A stretch of DNA of 64,000 bases from Archilochus colubris (taxonomy: Eukaryota > Chordata > Aves > Apodiformes > Trochilidae). The first letter of the stretch is position 1. Each line of letters opens with the position of its first letter. The notes under the pieces were generated by a model. It saw nothing but the letters and a program-made list of their open reading frames with translations, ran no database searches and was not told where the DNA came from. Below are positions 45,099 to 57,918 of this stretch, in pieces. The position numbers and the translations under genes were made by a program. The DNA lies in contig CM041083.1 in the NCBI GenBank assembly GCA_023079485.1, positions 141,249,052-141,313,051 on the forward strand, in the 5' to 3' direction.

Positions 45099-48000
45099 AA
45101 TATTAAGCTACAGCTAAGACAAGAACTTACAACTGATCATGCTACCTATTCTCACTGTCTTTCATCTTCCTTTTACTATCCAGGGCATTAAATTATAATT
45201 TTTTAATCACAAGGACATTGATGTGCATCTATTTGAGCCGGGCTTTTTCCCATTCTTAAACATTAGCCTGAAGACATGAATTAAATTAATCACTGCAAGT
45301 GAATTAGCTAATCAGTGAATAAATCACCAGTTTATAAATTAAATATGAGAAGGGCTTTGAGATCAGCATGAATTCAGCCCTGCTCCAGACTCTTATTTCT
45401 AGCTAATGGGTTTTGTTTGTAACAAAGACGACTGTTCAGGGTGAACTCTATTTGTATTTACTTATTCTAATGAGACTCTGCTAGTACTTCTTCCAAGAAT
45501 GGTGGTAGGCAGTGTCAGCTTTAATTATGGTCAAAAAGTGGTTGTTCTGAACTCTGCCTTTCTACAGATTAATGGGGACTGTTGATCTATTGCTGCACTG
45601 AGTGACACCATTAGCAAAAGTAGTGAGGAAAGGAAAGGAATGCTTCATATATCCACAGAAAAATCCTCGAAGGACATTGGTGCTACAAGAGGGTTTGCTG
45701 CTAATACAAATATTCAGCCTCATTAATATTAATATTGGAAAAATAATGATTTAACCTCCTCTGAAGCTATTTGCACTTTGGCCATACACTGTCTGCATTA
45801 TTGTTGTAAAGAGACTCCCTTTCAAGGGGTTCTTAATTACTGCAGATGCAACAAGCATAAGAGCTCAGAAAATCCCCACACTGAAAGGCCCTGCAGACCT
45901 TTCCTGGGGACAATGTGAGCCAGAGAGACCCAATACCCTGCGGGGACAATTCAGCTCTTCCAGGGACATCTGTCCCACTACAAATCCAGGGGTGCACGTA
46001 CATGAAGCAGGTGCCACAGCTCATGTTAAAAGTCTTAGGAAGAGTTTATTTTTCCGTGCCGTGGGAAACAGCAGTAAGAAGCAACCAGTGTCCCTGAATC
46101 CTACTGAGGGGATCTCACTTTTTGTGTTTTTATAGTAAAAGCAACTTCTGTGTAATGTTTTCATATGATTAATGTTTATTTGGAAAAGTGAAGGCAAGGT
46201 TGCTGCCTCGGGTGCTGTGGCAGAGCTGTGAAAGACAGAAATCTCCCAGCACCACTCTCCCATATGCCAGGTTAGCTTAGTGTTGTAACCACACATTCAG
46301 GGTAACACTTACTGTGGAGGAACCCAAGAGGTACATCCTAAGGACTTGCCTTCAGAAAGTTGCAGAGTTATCCAGCAAAGAGTTCACTCAAGTGAGATCC
46401 TGTTACCCCATGGCAGAGTCATCCCTTCAGTTTTTACAATGCTTTCCACAACCAAGCTCTGTACAGATGAGACTGGCTATTGCTCCAGCCCAGGTTGGCA
46501 GAGTGCCCTGACCCATTGCCAGTAAGGGAATAAGGACAAGAGCAGGGCTGGCAGCAAGCTGAGATCCAACCCATTTGCCAGCACAATACACACGAGTCAC
46601 ATACGTGACAACTGGGCTGGCCCAGCCAGGGATGCAGCTGCCAGTCCTGCAGAATTTATTGATGCTGCCCTTCTGCACAGGGATGTGTTTCACCCACAGA
46701 GATTTTATGATCTGGCAAGCATAATGTTTGCCATAAAGTGGTCACTTTGCACTAAGCCAAAATTGTCATTTACTTTTTATTGTCCATTATTTCATTTCCC
46801 ACTTGAGAAAAGCCTTCAAAATATAAAGCATTTGCACCAGACTTGAACAGTCAATTCTCTATTAGCTGGCTTCTCCTGGCAGCACAGAAGACATTTTAGT
46901 TATTCTTCTCTTAATCTTTTAAAAGAAATGTAAAATTTGTTTTTTAATTTTTGCTTATTCACATCTGGAAACAAATTCACTCTGCCACAAATTAAATAAT
47001 TTGTCCTGTCCTCCAGGTATTAAGGAGGTACCACTAAGGAGAGGTAGTCAGCACGTAGCAGGAGGCCCTCAACTCTCTCAATTTACACCCAAAATATTTG
47101 TTTTTCCTCAGCAGAGATACAACACTAGGAGACTAAGCCCTCTATTTTCAGGACAAGTCAGGCAGAGTCATCTTGTGGGGAGTTAACTTTTAGGCTGCCA
47201 CATGCCTTAATCTCTGCTGGTAAAACATAAATCATCCATCCAAGTCAATTTACCATTCTTCCCTGAAATGCACTTAAAAAGCCTTGCAGATTTGCACTAT
47301 ATGTATCCTTAAGGGTAATGCCTCACTTAAACAAATCACTGCGTTGTGTTTCAAGAGCTGACACAATTAATCCTCCAGGAAAGAAGCAAGCGAGGCCAGA
47401 CGAATTCCAGTGGTGATGGTTAGAAGAGCAATAGCAGGCTGGTGTGTCTTGCAGGCAACAGTTCATATCAAGCCACTCCAGATCATGCTGGCAGGAAATT
47501 TAGCACTGATAACAAGCAAAGAAATGTCAGAAATGGGTATTTCAGGAAAAGCAGGAGTTCCAGGAGGAGTATGAAGATCTACATCAGCTGTGCCAGATGA
47601 TGTGCAAATGGCAAGGCTCAAACCCTGGCGACATCCTTGCCCATGGGAGATGCTTAACAAAAATAAAGTTTCATTCCCAGTTCCGAGGAGTCCTTCCCAA
47701 CCTCCTTTGCTTCAGGAGGAGAAGCCTCATGACTCTGCTCTTCTTTAAGCACATCTCCAACCTCAGCACAGAAGAGGCAGTGAAGAGAGCCCTCCTGGGC
47801 TATCATTTCACTTGGAGTAGGAAACGTGTTTTTGATGCTTCTGCCTGCAGATCTCTCAGCTTCCATAGTTTTGCACAGCAGTGTTAAAGCTGGAATTGTT
47901 TAAGTGTTTAAGAGGAGTCCCATCTCCAAGCTGGACCTGGGGCACCTAAAAGGTGCCAGCTGAAGAAGCAGGTCTGAGGGGGACTCAGTGGTAAGTGATG

Positions 48001-48660
48001 GGATAGAAGGTTGGGGCAAGCAGAGAAGCCATGCAGGCTTCCAGTAGAAGTCACCAGTAAATTCTTTCAAATTTTTAATGTCCTCCCTAATTAGGCTGTA
48101 ATAAAAAGCTCTCCCAGCACTTCACATTGGAAGGACACCTCTTAGGTGGGCTTAGTAGCATGGGATTCACAAAAGGATTGGTTTGGGGTGATTAAGGTGG
48201 CCAAGCATGGACCCAAAGAAACCTGCACACTGCTGTGGCAGTATAGTCCCCTTCCCCACACTTAAACACGTGGCTGTCATCTCCAGCAGCCCCATTCACC
48301 TTCCCACATTTCTGGCTGAGGGACAAAGCTCTAACTTTGGTCCCCAAACCAAGTGCTAGATAAACTACCCTCTGGATGTGCCTCACTCTCCATCTCCTAA
48401 AGCAGCACAGCTCTCGACTGAGGTGTCTGAAGCAAACTGGGACAAACCCAGGCCCCAGAGGGTAAAGAAAACAACACCTTCACCAAAATATTCATTAATT
48501 AAATGTGATGCCCATATTTCTGGGGCATCAGGTGCCAAAAGAGCTCAGAAAGACCAGGGGAAGGGCTGAGGGCTCCCTTTCCCCCACCCAGGTCAAGAAC
48601 AGCTGCTAAGAGTGAGCATTATCTCATTTAAACTGTGATGAAGAGCTCTCACTTGCTGAT
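45099..48660 (+). other. Downstream of ADPRHL1: 3' UTR then intergenic
   Basis: The first part is the likely 3' UTR of the long isoform, with AATAAA at 45318-45323. Beyond that I see no gene, repeat family or RNA gene. Small open frames near 47600-47890 have no splice or homology support. Confidence 0.5.
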
Positions 48661-48673
48661 TTCTTTTTTTCTC

Positions 48674-48935
48674 TTCCTTTCCTTTCCTTTCCTTTCCTTT
48701 CCTTTCCTTTCCTTTCCTTTCCTTTCCTTTCCTTTCCTTTCCTTTCCTTTCCTTTCCTTTCCTTTCCTTTCCTTTCCTTTCCTTTCCTTTCCTTTCCTTT
48801 CCTTTCCTTTCCTTTCCTTTCCTTTCCTTTCCTTTCCTTTCCTTTCCTTTCCTTTCCTTTCCTTTCCTTTCCTTTCCCCTTCTTTTGCTTTTCTCTCTCT
48901 TTTTTTTTTCTTTTTTTCTTTTTTTTTTTTTTTTA
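48674..48935. repeat. TTTCC pentanucleotide array plus T-rich tail
   Basis: A pure (TTTCC)n array from 48674 to about 48876 is followed by a T-rich stretch to 48935. It is the reverse complement of the array at 32690-33050. Open frames on both strands (PFLSF-type and KGKER-type) are artefacts of the stop-free 5-mer. Confidence 0.97.
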
Positions 48936-50789
48936 ATATTGAAAAAGGGGCTATCAAGCATAGCTACAGTCAGCAAAAAAATGCCCAGGCCCTGGAACAG
49001 TTTGGGGAAGTTTATCCAGTGGAAGACCTCAGGCCAGTGCTGTACCACAAGGCACGAGTGGTCCACATCAAAATTAGGAAATATGTCACTACTTTTCTCC
49101 AGACTTCAAAACTGGGAAGAAAAAGTTGTCCTGGTAGTGCCACCTGATTCCAAATTGTTCAAATTTAACAGCAAATTAATGAATACACACTTCTGCCTCT
49201 GAACTGTGAAATAACTTAGTAACTTATCAGCAACCTCTAAAGCTGTGTTTTGGACAACCTTTAACACATTGTGCATGACAAAAATGATAGACCAAGACTT
49301 TAAGTTGTAATTTTCTCAGGTTTTCCCCTTTGTACTTTTTTTAAATGCCAATGGAACTGGTAATAAGAGAAAGCACTAAAGAGAACAGAAAAGGCCTTAT
49401 ATTAAAATGCAATGTACCCTCCTCCATTTTTTTTTTTGGTTTGTTTCGTTTCCACCTGTATCCAGCAGATCCCAGGACACAGGGATTATTCAGCACTTCG
49501 GTAAAGCATCCCTCCCAGCCCCGAAATGCCACATGTGACATCTCTGGGCTGCTGGCAGGAGAAACGCTCCACCTAATGGCCGGATCTGTAAAGCAGGTTG
49601 CAAGCAAGCAGGGATGAATAAAGTGGGAATAACGGTGGGAACAGCAGAAAAAATTGCCCTTTATTTTTCTTTTTCATTTCCACAAGCTTTTCTTCTTATA
49701 GAATGAAACCTTTTTCACTCCTTGATGAGAACTCTTAACAAAGGAAAAGCATCTTGCTGGGTAGCTGCTTTCCTAACAACTGAAGGGTTCTTTACATAGT
49801 GAAAAACCAAAGAATCAGTAGGTCAATACTTTACCTCTTATGACCTGAAACCGTTTTGAGAACTGCTAGACACCTCCCTTTACAGTACTTGGTTTGTCTC
49901 CAACATGCCTTCAGTTGCTTGTATTTCACAGAGCTGCAGGTGCAAGAACAGCTTCACGTGGCAGGATTTTCACTTGGCAAGCAAGTGTTGCAGGAGGCTT
50001 TCAGTGATGCACATCACACAACAGCAGAAATGTACTGCCAGAGGGGAAAATTCCTGAGGTCATAAAGCTGTAAAAATCTTATCCTTATCCTCAAAAAGCC
50101 ACCAAATAGCTATTAGGGCCTGTGTTTGTGAAAATGGATTGTGACTCCAAATATCCAACATGGGACATCTTATCAAAGAACACAATTTTATGGGGTAGTG
50201 CTCAGAGCTTCCTCTCTGAAAATGTAGTTTTTTTCATAAGATGCCTCCTGATATGCAGCCAAACCGCCTTTAAAAAAAAAAAAAAACAACTCAGATTTCT
50301 GAAATACAGGAGAATTTCACAGGAACTTACTTGCCCCTGCATCTACAAACAAACAAACAGGCTGTGAAAAAAAGAAACAAGAGTGCAGCAGCAGTCAGAT
50401 CATGGCAGTCCTGCGGGTGAAGGCAAGCAGCACAGTTTGCTTTCAACCACAAGGAATTGCAACCACTTTCTGCAGATCACACACCTTTTGGGCCTACACC
50501 ACTGCAGCTGCTAAACCAGTCATTCTGGCCCTTGCAGGGAGGTGAGAGAGTTTTTATAGAGCTGAGATACTGCCTAAAAAGAAGGCAAGTCCTTCCAATC
50601 ACTGTCAAGGCTTCTTGAGGGAGTCAAAGAGAGAAAACTCTTGGACACTGCACATCCTTACCAAGAAAACCCAGGTCTAACCAAGTTCCACCATCAGAGT
50701 TAAATCCTTGTGTCCTTTGTGTTTCACACCAATACACTGGACTACCCAAAGGCTGCTCAGAGCCCCCATCTGAGATCTTTCATTCATGA
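48936..50789. other. Intergenic, nothing recognised
   Basis: No gene, RNA gene or named repeat is supported. A poly-T run lies near 49428-49437 and a poly-A run near 50272-50286. Confidence 0.5.
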
Positions 50790-50936
50790 AGCAGTGGATT
50801 CTCCGTCCCTGGAGATATTTAAAAAGAGACTGGATGTGGCTCTCAGTGCCATGGTCTAACAACGGCAACGGTGGTTCAAGGGTTGGACTTGATGATCTCT
50901 GAGGTCCCTTCCAACCCAGCCAATTCTATGATTCTA
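50790..50936 (+). mobile_element. CR1 LINE 3' end, ~147 bp
   Basis: Begins abruptly at AGCAGTGGATTCTCCGTCCC within the CR1 3' region and ends at CCAGCCAATTCTATGATTCT. It shares over 40 identical bases with the copies at 22917 and 57313, so all belong to one young subfamily. Severely 5'-truncated. Confidence 0.93.
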
Positions 50937-52050
50937 CCAAAGAATGGGAACAGTGTGAGAGCAGTGGTGATCCAAGAACCCAGACAAGGTTCCACCAAAT
51001 GTACCTCAGCTCTAACTGCCTCCAGGCTCCAGGAAACTTGTTACAGAAGAACAGAAATCACCAAAAGACATCTTCTTTATTAACTCATTTAAATTACACC
51101 CATCATGTAACAAGAAAGTCTGTACCATTTTCATACCATACAGATTTCTTAATAAATCTGTTTTCCTTCTTAGATGGGTTACTTATTTGTACCACTGTGT
51201 CTTACTTGTGTGTTGAGAAGACTAAAGTAATAAAAGTGTACAAAATAACAATCTTGTAATCATTCTGTCATTATCAAAGAAGGAGCATGAGAAACGAAGA
51301 CAAACAGTGCTTGTGAATATCTCATCAGTATGCAAACTGTATTCCTTACACCCAAGAGAGCTGACACATGCTATGTTCCATGGGGCAGCTGGGAATAGGT
51401 AGAAAACATGGAGCATTAATTATGCAAATATCGTGCTCTTTGAAAGAAACAAGAAAAACTGCATTTTCTTCAACTTGCTCCTTGCTTCCCTGTCCCAGCT
51501 GGCTCCTCAGACTCTGGGCTGCATGCCAGGGAGGTGACTCAAGCCACTAAAATAGGAGCAATGATGGGCTAAGGTGCAGATTATTGGGACCAACCTCCTC
51601 ATCCTATGATGTTCTTAGTGTGGGAGTGGCCAGGCCACTAATATGACTTTCTATCTTGCTTTGGCTTGGTGATGAGAGTGATTAAATGCACACCTGAAAC
51701 AAGCCTGACACTGTGGCAGGGCTGGATCAGGTTTGGCTATCCATGATCAAAGGCTGAAAGGAGAAGCCAGTAATCTGGTGGCCACAATAGTGCATTAAAG
51801 CTGTAGAAAGCCTTTGGGCAGATACTCATTCATACACAACCTTGAAGGAAAGCAGCATCTACTGCTGGGCAAAACTGAACTTTGAATATGGAAATGCAGT
51901 AACACACAGAGCAGTGGAGGGTGACCTTCACTGATGGTGACCTGAATGTGCCCCAGCCCTGCCTGCTGCTCAGATAGAGTAGCTGGGCAAAGCTAGGGCT
52001 AGCCTGTGAGGAACAAAACCTGGGGTGACCACTGGCCCTTCCTGAGATGG
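50937..52050. other. Intergenic, nothing recognised
   Basis: I see no gene or named repeat between the CR1 tail and the solo LTR. Confidence 0.5.
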
Positions 52051-52056
52051 GTCATT

Positions 52057-52380
52057 TGTAGCAAAACAAACCTCTCTTAGGGAACGACGCTTCAAGGTCC
52101 AACCAGGTGTTCCAATAGAAACTCACAAGCAATGCTTTAAGCCTATGACTCTCAGAGTTGACTAGCCCAGATCAGTGCTGTTGCTCCAAGAGCAACTGAC
52201 CTCTCCACTGGCTAGCTTGGGACTGAGCTGAGCCTGTGTCTCAGGCCTCACCTTTTATTGGCCCCCTGGTTCTGCTCATGCACAGTGGGGGCCTGCCCTA
52301 ATCAGGCACAGGTGGGCTTGACACAAGCTCATGCTCACTACCAGGCAATTAGTGGCACCTGGTTGCCTTGTTACACTACA
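52057..52380 (-). mobile_element. Solo LTR, ERVK-like, 324 bp, with 6-bp target-site duplication
   Basis: Left terminus TGTAGCAAAAC and right terminus GTTACACTACA give a 5-bp inverted end (TGTAG..CTACA). Perfect GTCATT duplications flank it at 52051-52056 and 52381-52386. On the minus strand AATAAA (reverse of 52254-52259) serves as a poly(A) or TATA-like signal, so the LTR reads leftwards. No internal retroviral sequence remains, implying LTR-LTR recombination. A 6-bp duplication and short length fit ERVK/alpharetrovirus-like elements; the family name is inference. Confidence 0.82.
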
Positions 52381-52386
52381 GTCATT

Positions 52387-55300
52387 CCTCTGCTCCAGCA
52401 AATGCCAGTGAAGAGAAGAGGGATCTTGCTAAAGGTTAACTCTGCCCCATCTGAAAGTGTTTTGGAGGAGCCAAGTTCAGTTCTATTCTTCCAACTCACA
52501 ACATGTCGGGCAGTAAGTTGGCACTTACTGCATCCTCACAGCTCACCTGTGCAAAGCAGAGGCCATACACTGCAGGGATGCTTGGGTGCCAGCTCTGGCC
52601 AGTGCATGGCAAGCACCCAGCCTGGAGCCACCACCTGGACATCAGCAGCCAAGAGAAAGCAGGACAGAGGCTGCCCATCCACACTTGCCATTGTCCCACG
52701 AGTCATCTCCTCTTCCAAAACCATTGTCACTCACCCTCACCTCCCCTTTGGCTCTTTCAGTGTTATTTCTCCAGGATATTTGTGTAGGTGGGATGGCTGC
52801 TGAGAGTGAAAATGATGGTGCAGCATGGGCTGAGCTGCAGTAGGACACAACCCACACGAGCACACAGGTGACCAGAGCAATGCCATACACAGGCAATGTT
52901 TTTTCAGATATATACTTAATAGAGCTGCAACTCCCCTGTTGCTACTCAAACCAATGCTAGTAGTTGCTTAGGGGGTTCTGATATTCCTCTGGTGTTTCTC
53001 TTCACCACCTCCTAAAAGCCATACTTGCAAAAAGCATAAAGGTAAAAAGCTGTGTGTATACAGCATGTGGGAGCACATAGCTCAGCAGGAGCCAGTATGA
53101 AGCTGAATGTCACTCAGTATTAAAATAAACCAACTTGTTCAAGTCTCACACTGAGGCAAGCACTTAAGCACAAGCTGTTCCTAAGACAACATAATGAAAA
53201 GTCAGGTAAGTCTTAACTCCCCTGCCCTCCCCCAGTGGAGGGCAGTGAATTCCCCAGTGAATCCTCTGAAAGAATCAGGTTCTTCCTGCATCTTACTTTT
53301 CCACCTGCATAACGGGAATGAATGATTTTCCCCTCGCCTTGGTGCCTGTCTCTGTATATGAGATACTTAAGTTCTTTGGGCAAGGTCTTTAAAAGTCTGC
53401 AACATGTCTATATATGTGGGTATACCACCTATCTGATTGCACCAAGAGCTCACCTGAAGTTTCCAGGCAAAGTGAAAACTGCAACAAGATTAAATTTATT
53501 ATTTTCTCTTCATTTCAGTCCCTCGTTTCCAGAATTCACCTGGAAGCCACAGAAATGGAGCACAGGTGCAACCTCTGGGTGCTCACTTTCAAACAAGTTA
53601 TCACTGAGGATTAGTTTTGTATTTAAAACTTGGTTCACTGACATTTTAAAATATCTTTTTAAAATAAATGGCCACTGCTGTCCAATATACACAATTAGCG
53701 CCCAGCTCTAGGCAAACAGAGATGCAAAATCAGGTCTCTCTCCTTGCTCTCTTCCTTAGAAACCCAGGTTTAAGTGAAAAACAATCTTTTTGCAAATCTC
53801 AGGGCTTAAACTACAATGAGATGATGGTCCACTTCCCAGGGCTGAAGAACAGTTCAGCTTCACTCCTGAAGGCTGTGAGACCACTGCAGCCTCCATGAAG
53901 GTTATTAAAATTCCCCTTGGAGTTCCCTGGGACTGAGAAGGATTGTAAGAGTGTATTAAGCCAACCAGCAGTGACAGGACCCCCAGGCTTAGACAGGTTT
54001 GCTGGGCAGCCCCTTGCTTGGTAGCCCCTCCTTGTAACCTCAGGGCAGTGGAGCAGTTCCCTCTGCAGCAGAAGATGCTCCAGGTGGGACAAGACCAACA
54101 CCTGACAAGAGGCCAGGGCAGACCAGCTTGGCTCTTGCTCATGGTTTTTAGGACCAGTGGGGCCAAATGTCCCACAGATTAAGCACAGGGGGAGTGAGAG
54201 TAACAAGGCTCTGCTGTTTCTCATTAGCATTCTCTATGGTCTTGTTTAGGACAGAGTTTTCAGGGCTGGCAAACGGAGAGCTGCAGATTGCCTGGTTCCT
54301 CTGTGGTGCTTACAAACCCTTCTGTTACTGAGGGAGATGGACTCTGTGTGTTTTCCTTTGGGAAGCTTTTATTCAAAACAGGGTGAAACTAAGGCTTCCT
54401 CAGTTTCATCTTTAAGGGCTGAATAGAAAAAAATATTAGAAAAATAAAACATGTGCTGCTCTTTTTGACTTTTAATTAAAACATTAATTGGATGCAACTG
54501 TGGTTCATCAGTGCTACAACAAGAGAGACAATGAAATAAAGGTAATTTTTCTCCCTAGAAATTTATTTCAAATAGAAAAATGAGTTCCACAAATGTTCCT
54601 CCCACCTGACAAACAAACCTGAAGCTTCCTGTATTTTTCAAAATACAACATGTTCTCCTGGAAAAAACAGAATATATATATATATAAGCTTCAGAAACAG
54701 TATGTTCCAATTAAAACCATGTTTCATGGGGAAACTTGTGCCGATTTCTAGTAGCAGAGGGAGGGTGCTCAGGCCTGGGCTGGGAAGCTGATGAGGCCAG
54801 GAGCCCTGCAGTGAGCTTGAAGGCTCCTTGAAGGCAAAAGCAGGCATGAGAAGCCTTCTGCTGCAGAAGGACATCAAGTGCATTTTTTTTTACATTTTTT
54901 TCAACAGTCCAGTGGGATAAAACTCCAGAGACAGACACTCAAAACTTCTTTGGGATAACACCCAAAGGGCTTTTTTTTTTTTTCTTTTTTCTTTTTTTCC
55001 CCACTGAATAGTGAGTGCGTAAAAGAAGAGGAAATCCTACGATTCCCATAAGCAAGGTGTCCCGCAGTTTGCAGCACTGCTTTGTTTCCTGATCTTTGTG
55101 AGTGGTCCTGCTGGCCTGCAGATGGCGAGTTTGCCATTTGGAGAGGGGGAAAAACCCTTCGTCCTCAAGGGAGTCTGAAAAACAAATCCTACCGAAAAAG
55201 ATACCTAAAAAGTTAACTCTTCACCCTCCCCGATGCCTCTCCTGCAATACTTAGATTCATGTGCAGGACCATCTGCAACAGATGTTATGCATGTTAACTC

Positions 55301-57312
55301 ATGGTATCCACCAGGATATTGCCCTCAAGATGGTAATATTGGTACTTTGGCCAAACATTAAACATTATTATTTGCAATGGGAATAGGAACTCCACCACCC
55401 ACTTGAGCAGCAGCCACAGTCCACAGCACAAAATCATTAAGAACACTCTTCCAGGATGCAAAGTTAAGGTAGGTAATGATTACACTATCATATTGTTTCC
55501 CAAATATTCTTTAATAATATACAGATGTGAATTAAAAGATATTCATATTGACTGACTCACTCCAAAGGTCCCACAACAAGGCCCAAACCTAAGACTCAAG
55601 CAACAACTTGCACTGTTACTGATCTGTGAGCCAAATTCTCCGAGGAGGTATAAAATCACATACTTTCAGGAAAATGCATTTTCCATATATCTGTTTTTCA
55701 AAATCCGTACCTGTGTTTTAAATGCATATGAAATCCCTGATCAATTCACAGAAGTAAAGCTATGAAGTTGAAAAGAGAACTTTTAATAGACACAAGAATA
55801 CATATTTTTCCCTGACTGCCCACATGGAAACTCTGCTAAGCTCATCCTGTGACATACACATTTCCTATTTCTGGCTTCCCTCACTTCCTTTCCACTTTCC
55901 TACCTTTCCCCATACATTTCTATCCTGTCCAAGAGCTACAAAATGAGGTTGGAATGTGAATCATGTATTTCCAAGAAACATCAAGAACTTGTTCTGTGGG
56001 TCAAATTTTCCATTTATTTTTCAATAAAGATTCTGAGCCTTCCCTAGAGCCACAGCAGTAGGAATGTCCTTCCAACATGCAGCTGCTTATTAACTCCTGG
56101 GAAAACTCCTAAAACAAAGAGTTTTCAGTAATTTAGTAATCTTTCCAGTCTGAAGCTTCAGAGTTATTTTGTTAAAGAAAGCACTTGCAGCCATTAAAAA
56201 CAAACAAACAAACAAACAAAAAAAAAAAAAAACACCAAAAAAACAAACAAAAAAAACCCAAAAACTAAAAAACCCAAAACCAAAACAACAAAAAATCCCA
56301 ACCCATTTTTAATGGAGTGCTATTCAGGCTCCAAATCTTAAATTTGGTGCCAAAAGGCCTAAAACATCTGGGGCAATTTTTCCATCCCTCCTGTTCTCCA
56401 GTGAGGTACCCACTCCTCTCTGGATAACTTAGGACTTCCCTTCTGCCACCATCCCAACTGCAGGGAGGAGCTTTGAGGGGGAGGAAGGCAGCATCCTCTG
56501 CAGCTTGGAGCCCTGGACAGCCCAAAGGACAGGAAGCTCCTGATGCTGCTGCCAATGTTGCTGCAAAGCATGCAGCAGCATCCCCTTGGATGTTTCCAAG
56601 CACTGCAGGAGGATGCTGTCTCAGTTATTGGACCACAACTGCACTGCAAACAAGCCCAGCCTGCTACATTTGCACCAGATCTGAGCTCTGCCACCGTGTT
56701 TGTCCCCAGAGGCCAGGGGACAGAGGTAAGCTGTGTGCTGTAGTGCAGCACTGACTGGTCAGCTCAGGTAAACTCCATGCTCTGCCACCACTGCCACTGT
56801 CCTTCACTCACCCACATGGAATGGGTGGGTTTTTTCAAGAGGCTCGACACAGACATGAGTGGACTTGCCCATGACTGCACAGCCAACACCCCAGTGCTGC
56901 AGGGATGCTGCCACGACTGGAGGTGTTGTGGTGCTGCTGCAGGGATGCTCTCAGACAGCAAGAGGCTGCAGAGTGCAGAAGAAGGTAGAGGTCTCCTACA
57001 GTACCAGGAAAGGAGAAAAGGACAAAAGATAGCAAAATCTGAGTAGTGATAAAGGACAAAACTTCTTGCTTTATGCTCAGAAGACCACGATGAGCAGCAC
57101 TTAGTACTCCATCCCTCCTTCTGCCCACAGACTCTACTTTGCTTCTAGGTCTTAACAGCTTGTCTTTGACCCCACAGTGGCTTGTGGGCCCTGCGAATAG
57201 AAGAGGGGAAGCAGAGCCAATACCTCATTAGCCTATTTCACTAGCCTGGGGGCATTCCCTTTGCATGCATGGCATTTTTTGGCTGAAAAAAGCCCGACTA
57301 AACCCCTTGCCT
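52387..57312. other. Intergenic, with low-complexity A-rich tract
   Basis: No supported gene. A short AT run lies at 54670-54684, T-rich tracts near 54972-55000, and an A-rich (CAAA)-like tract at 56196-56298. GC-richer sequence at 56400-57000 carries overlapping open frames in several frames with no recognisable protein. Confidence 0.5.
56196..56298. repeat. A-rich (CAAA)n-like low-complexity tract
   Basis: About 100 bp of AAAC/AAAAC units and A runs, with no unit long enough to define a transposon. It could be the decayed tail of a retroposed sequence, but no body is visible beside it. Confidence 0.85.
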
Positions 57313-57918
57313 TGCTGGCCTGTATCAGGAACAGCGTGGCCAGCAGGTCCAGGGAAGGGATTCTGCTCCTGTACTCAGCGCTGGTGAGGCCACAGCTTGA
57401 GTCCTGTGTCCAGTTCTGGGCCCCTCAGTTCAGGAAGGAGACTGAGGTGCTGGAGTGGGTCCAAAGGAGGGCAACCAGGCTGGTGAAGGGATCCAGCACA
57501 GACCCTATGAGGAGAGGCTGAGGGAGCTGGGGGTGTTCAGCCTGGGGAAGAGAAGGCTCAGGGGAGACCTCATCACTCTCTACAACTCCCTGAAAGGAGG
57601 GGGTAGCCAGGGGGGGGTCGATCTCTTCTCCCATGCAGCTCCCAGTAAGACAAGAGGGAATGGACTTAAGCTCTGCCAGGGGAGGGTTAGGTTAGATATT
57701 AGAAATAATTTCTTTACAAAGAGAGTGATCAGGCATTGGAATGGGCTGCCCAGGGAAGTAGTGGATTCTCCGTCCCTGGAGATATTTAAAAAGAGACTGG
57801 ATGTGGCACTCAGTGCCATGGTCTGGGAACCACAGTGGTAGTGGATCAAGGGTTGGACTTGATGATCTCAGAGGTCCCTTCCAACCCAGCCAATTCTATG
57901 ATTCTCTGATTCTAAGGT
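57313..57918 (+). mobile_element. CR1 LINE, 5'-truncated, longest plus-strand copy
   Basis: The frame from 57321 reads [20 protein letters not shown] then [20 protein letters not shown]. After frame breaks it continues [24 protein letters not shown] and [20 protein letters not shown]. The 3' end has ATTCTATGATTCTCTGATTC. It is the same subfamily as 22917 and 50790. At least one frameshift makes it inactive. Confidence 0.95.

Noticed and set aside
48593..49147. Open frames of 157-170 codons on both strands
   Set aside because: Same cause, the TTTCC array; no splice sites or protein similarity.
52258..52949. Overlapping 60-180-codon frames on both strands after the ERVK-like LTR
   Set aside because: GC-richer sequence with open frames in several registers, the largest starting inside the LTR; no splice or family support.
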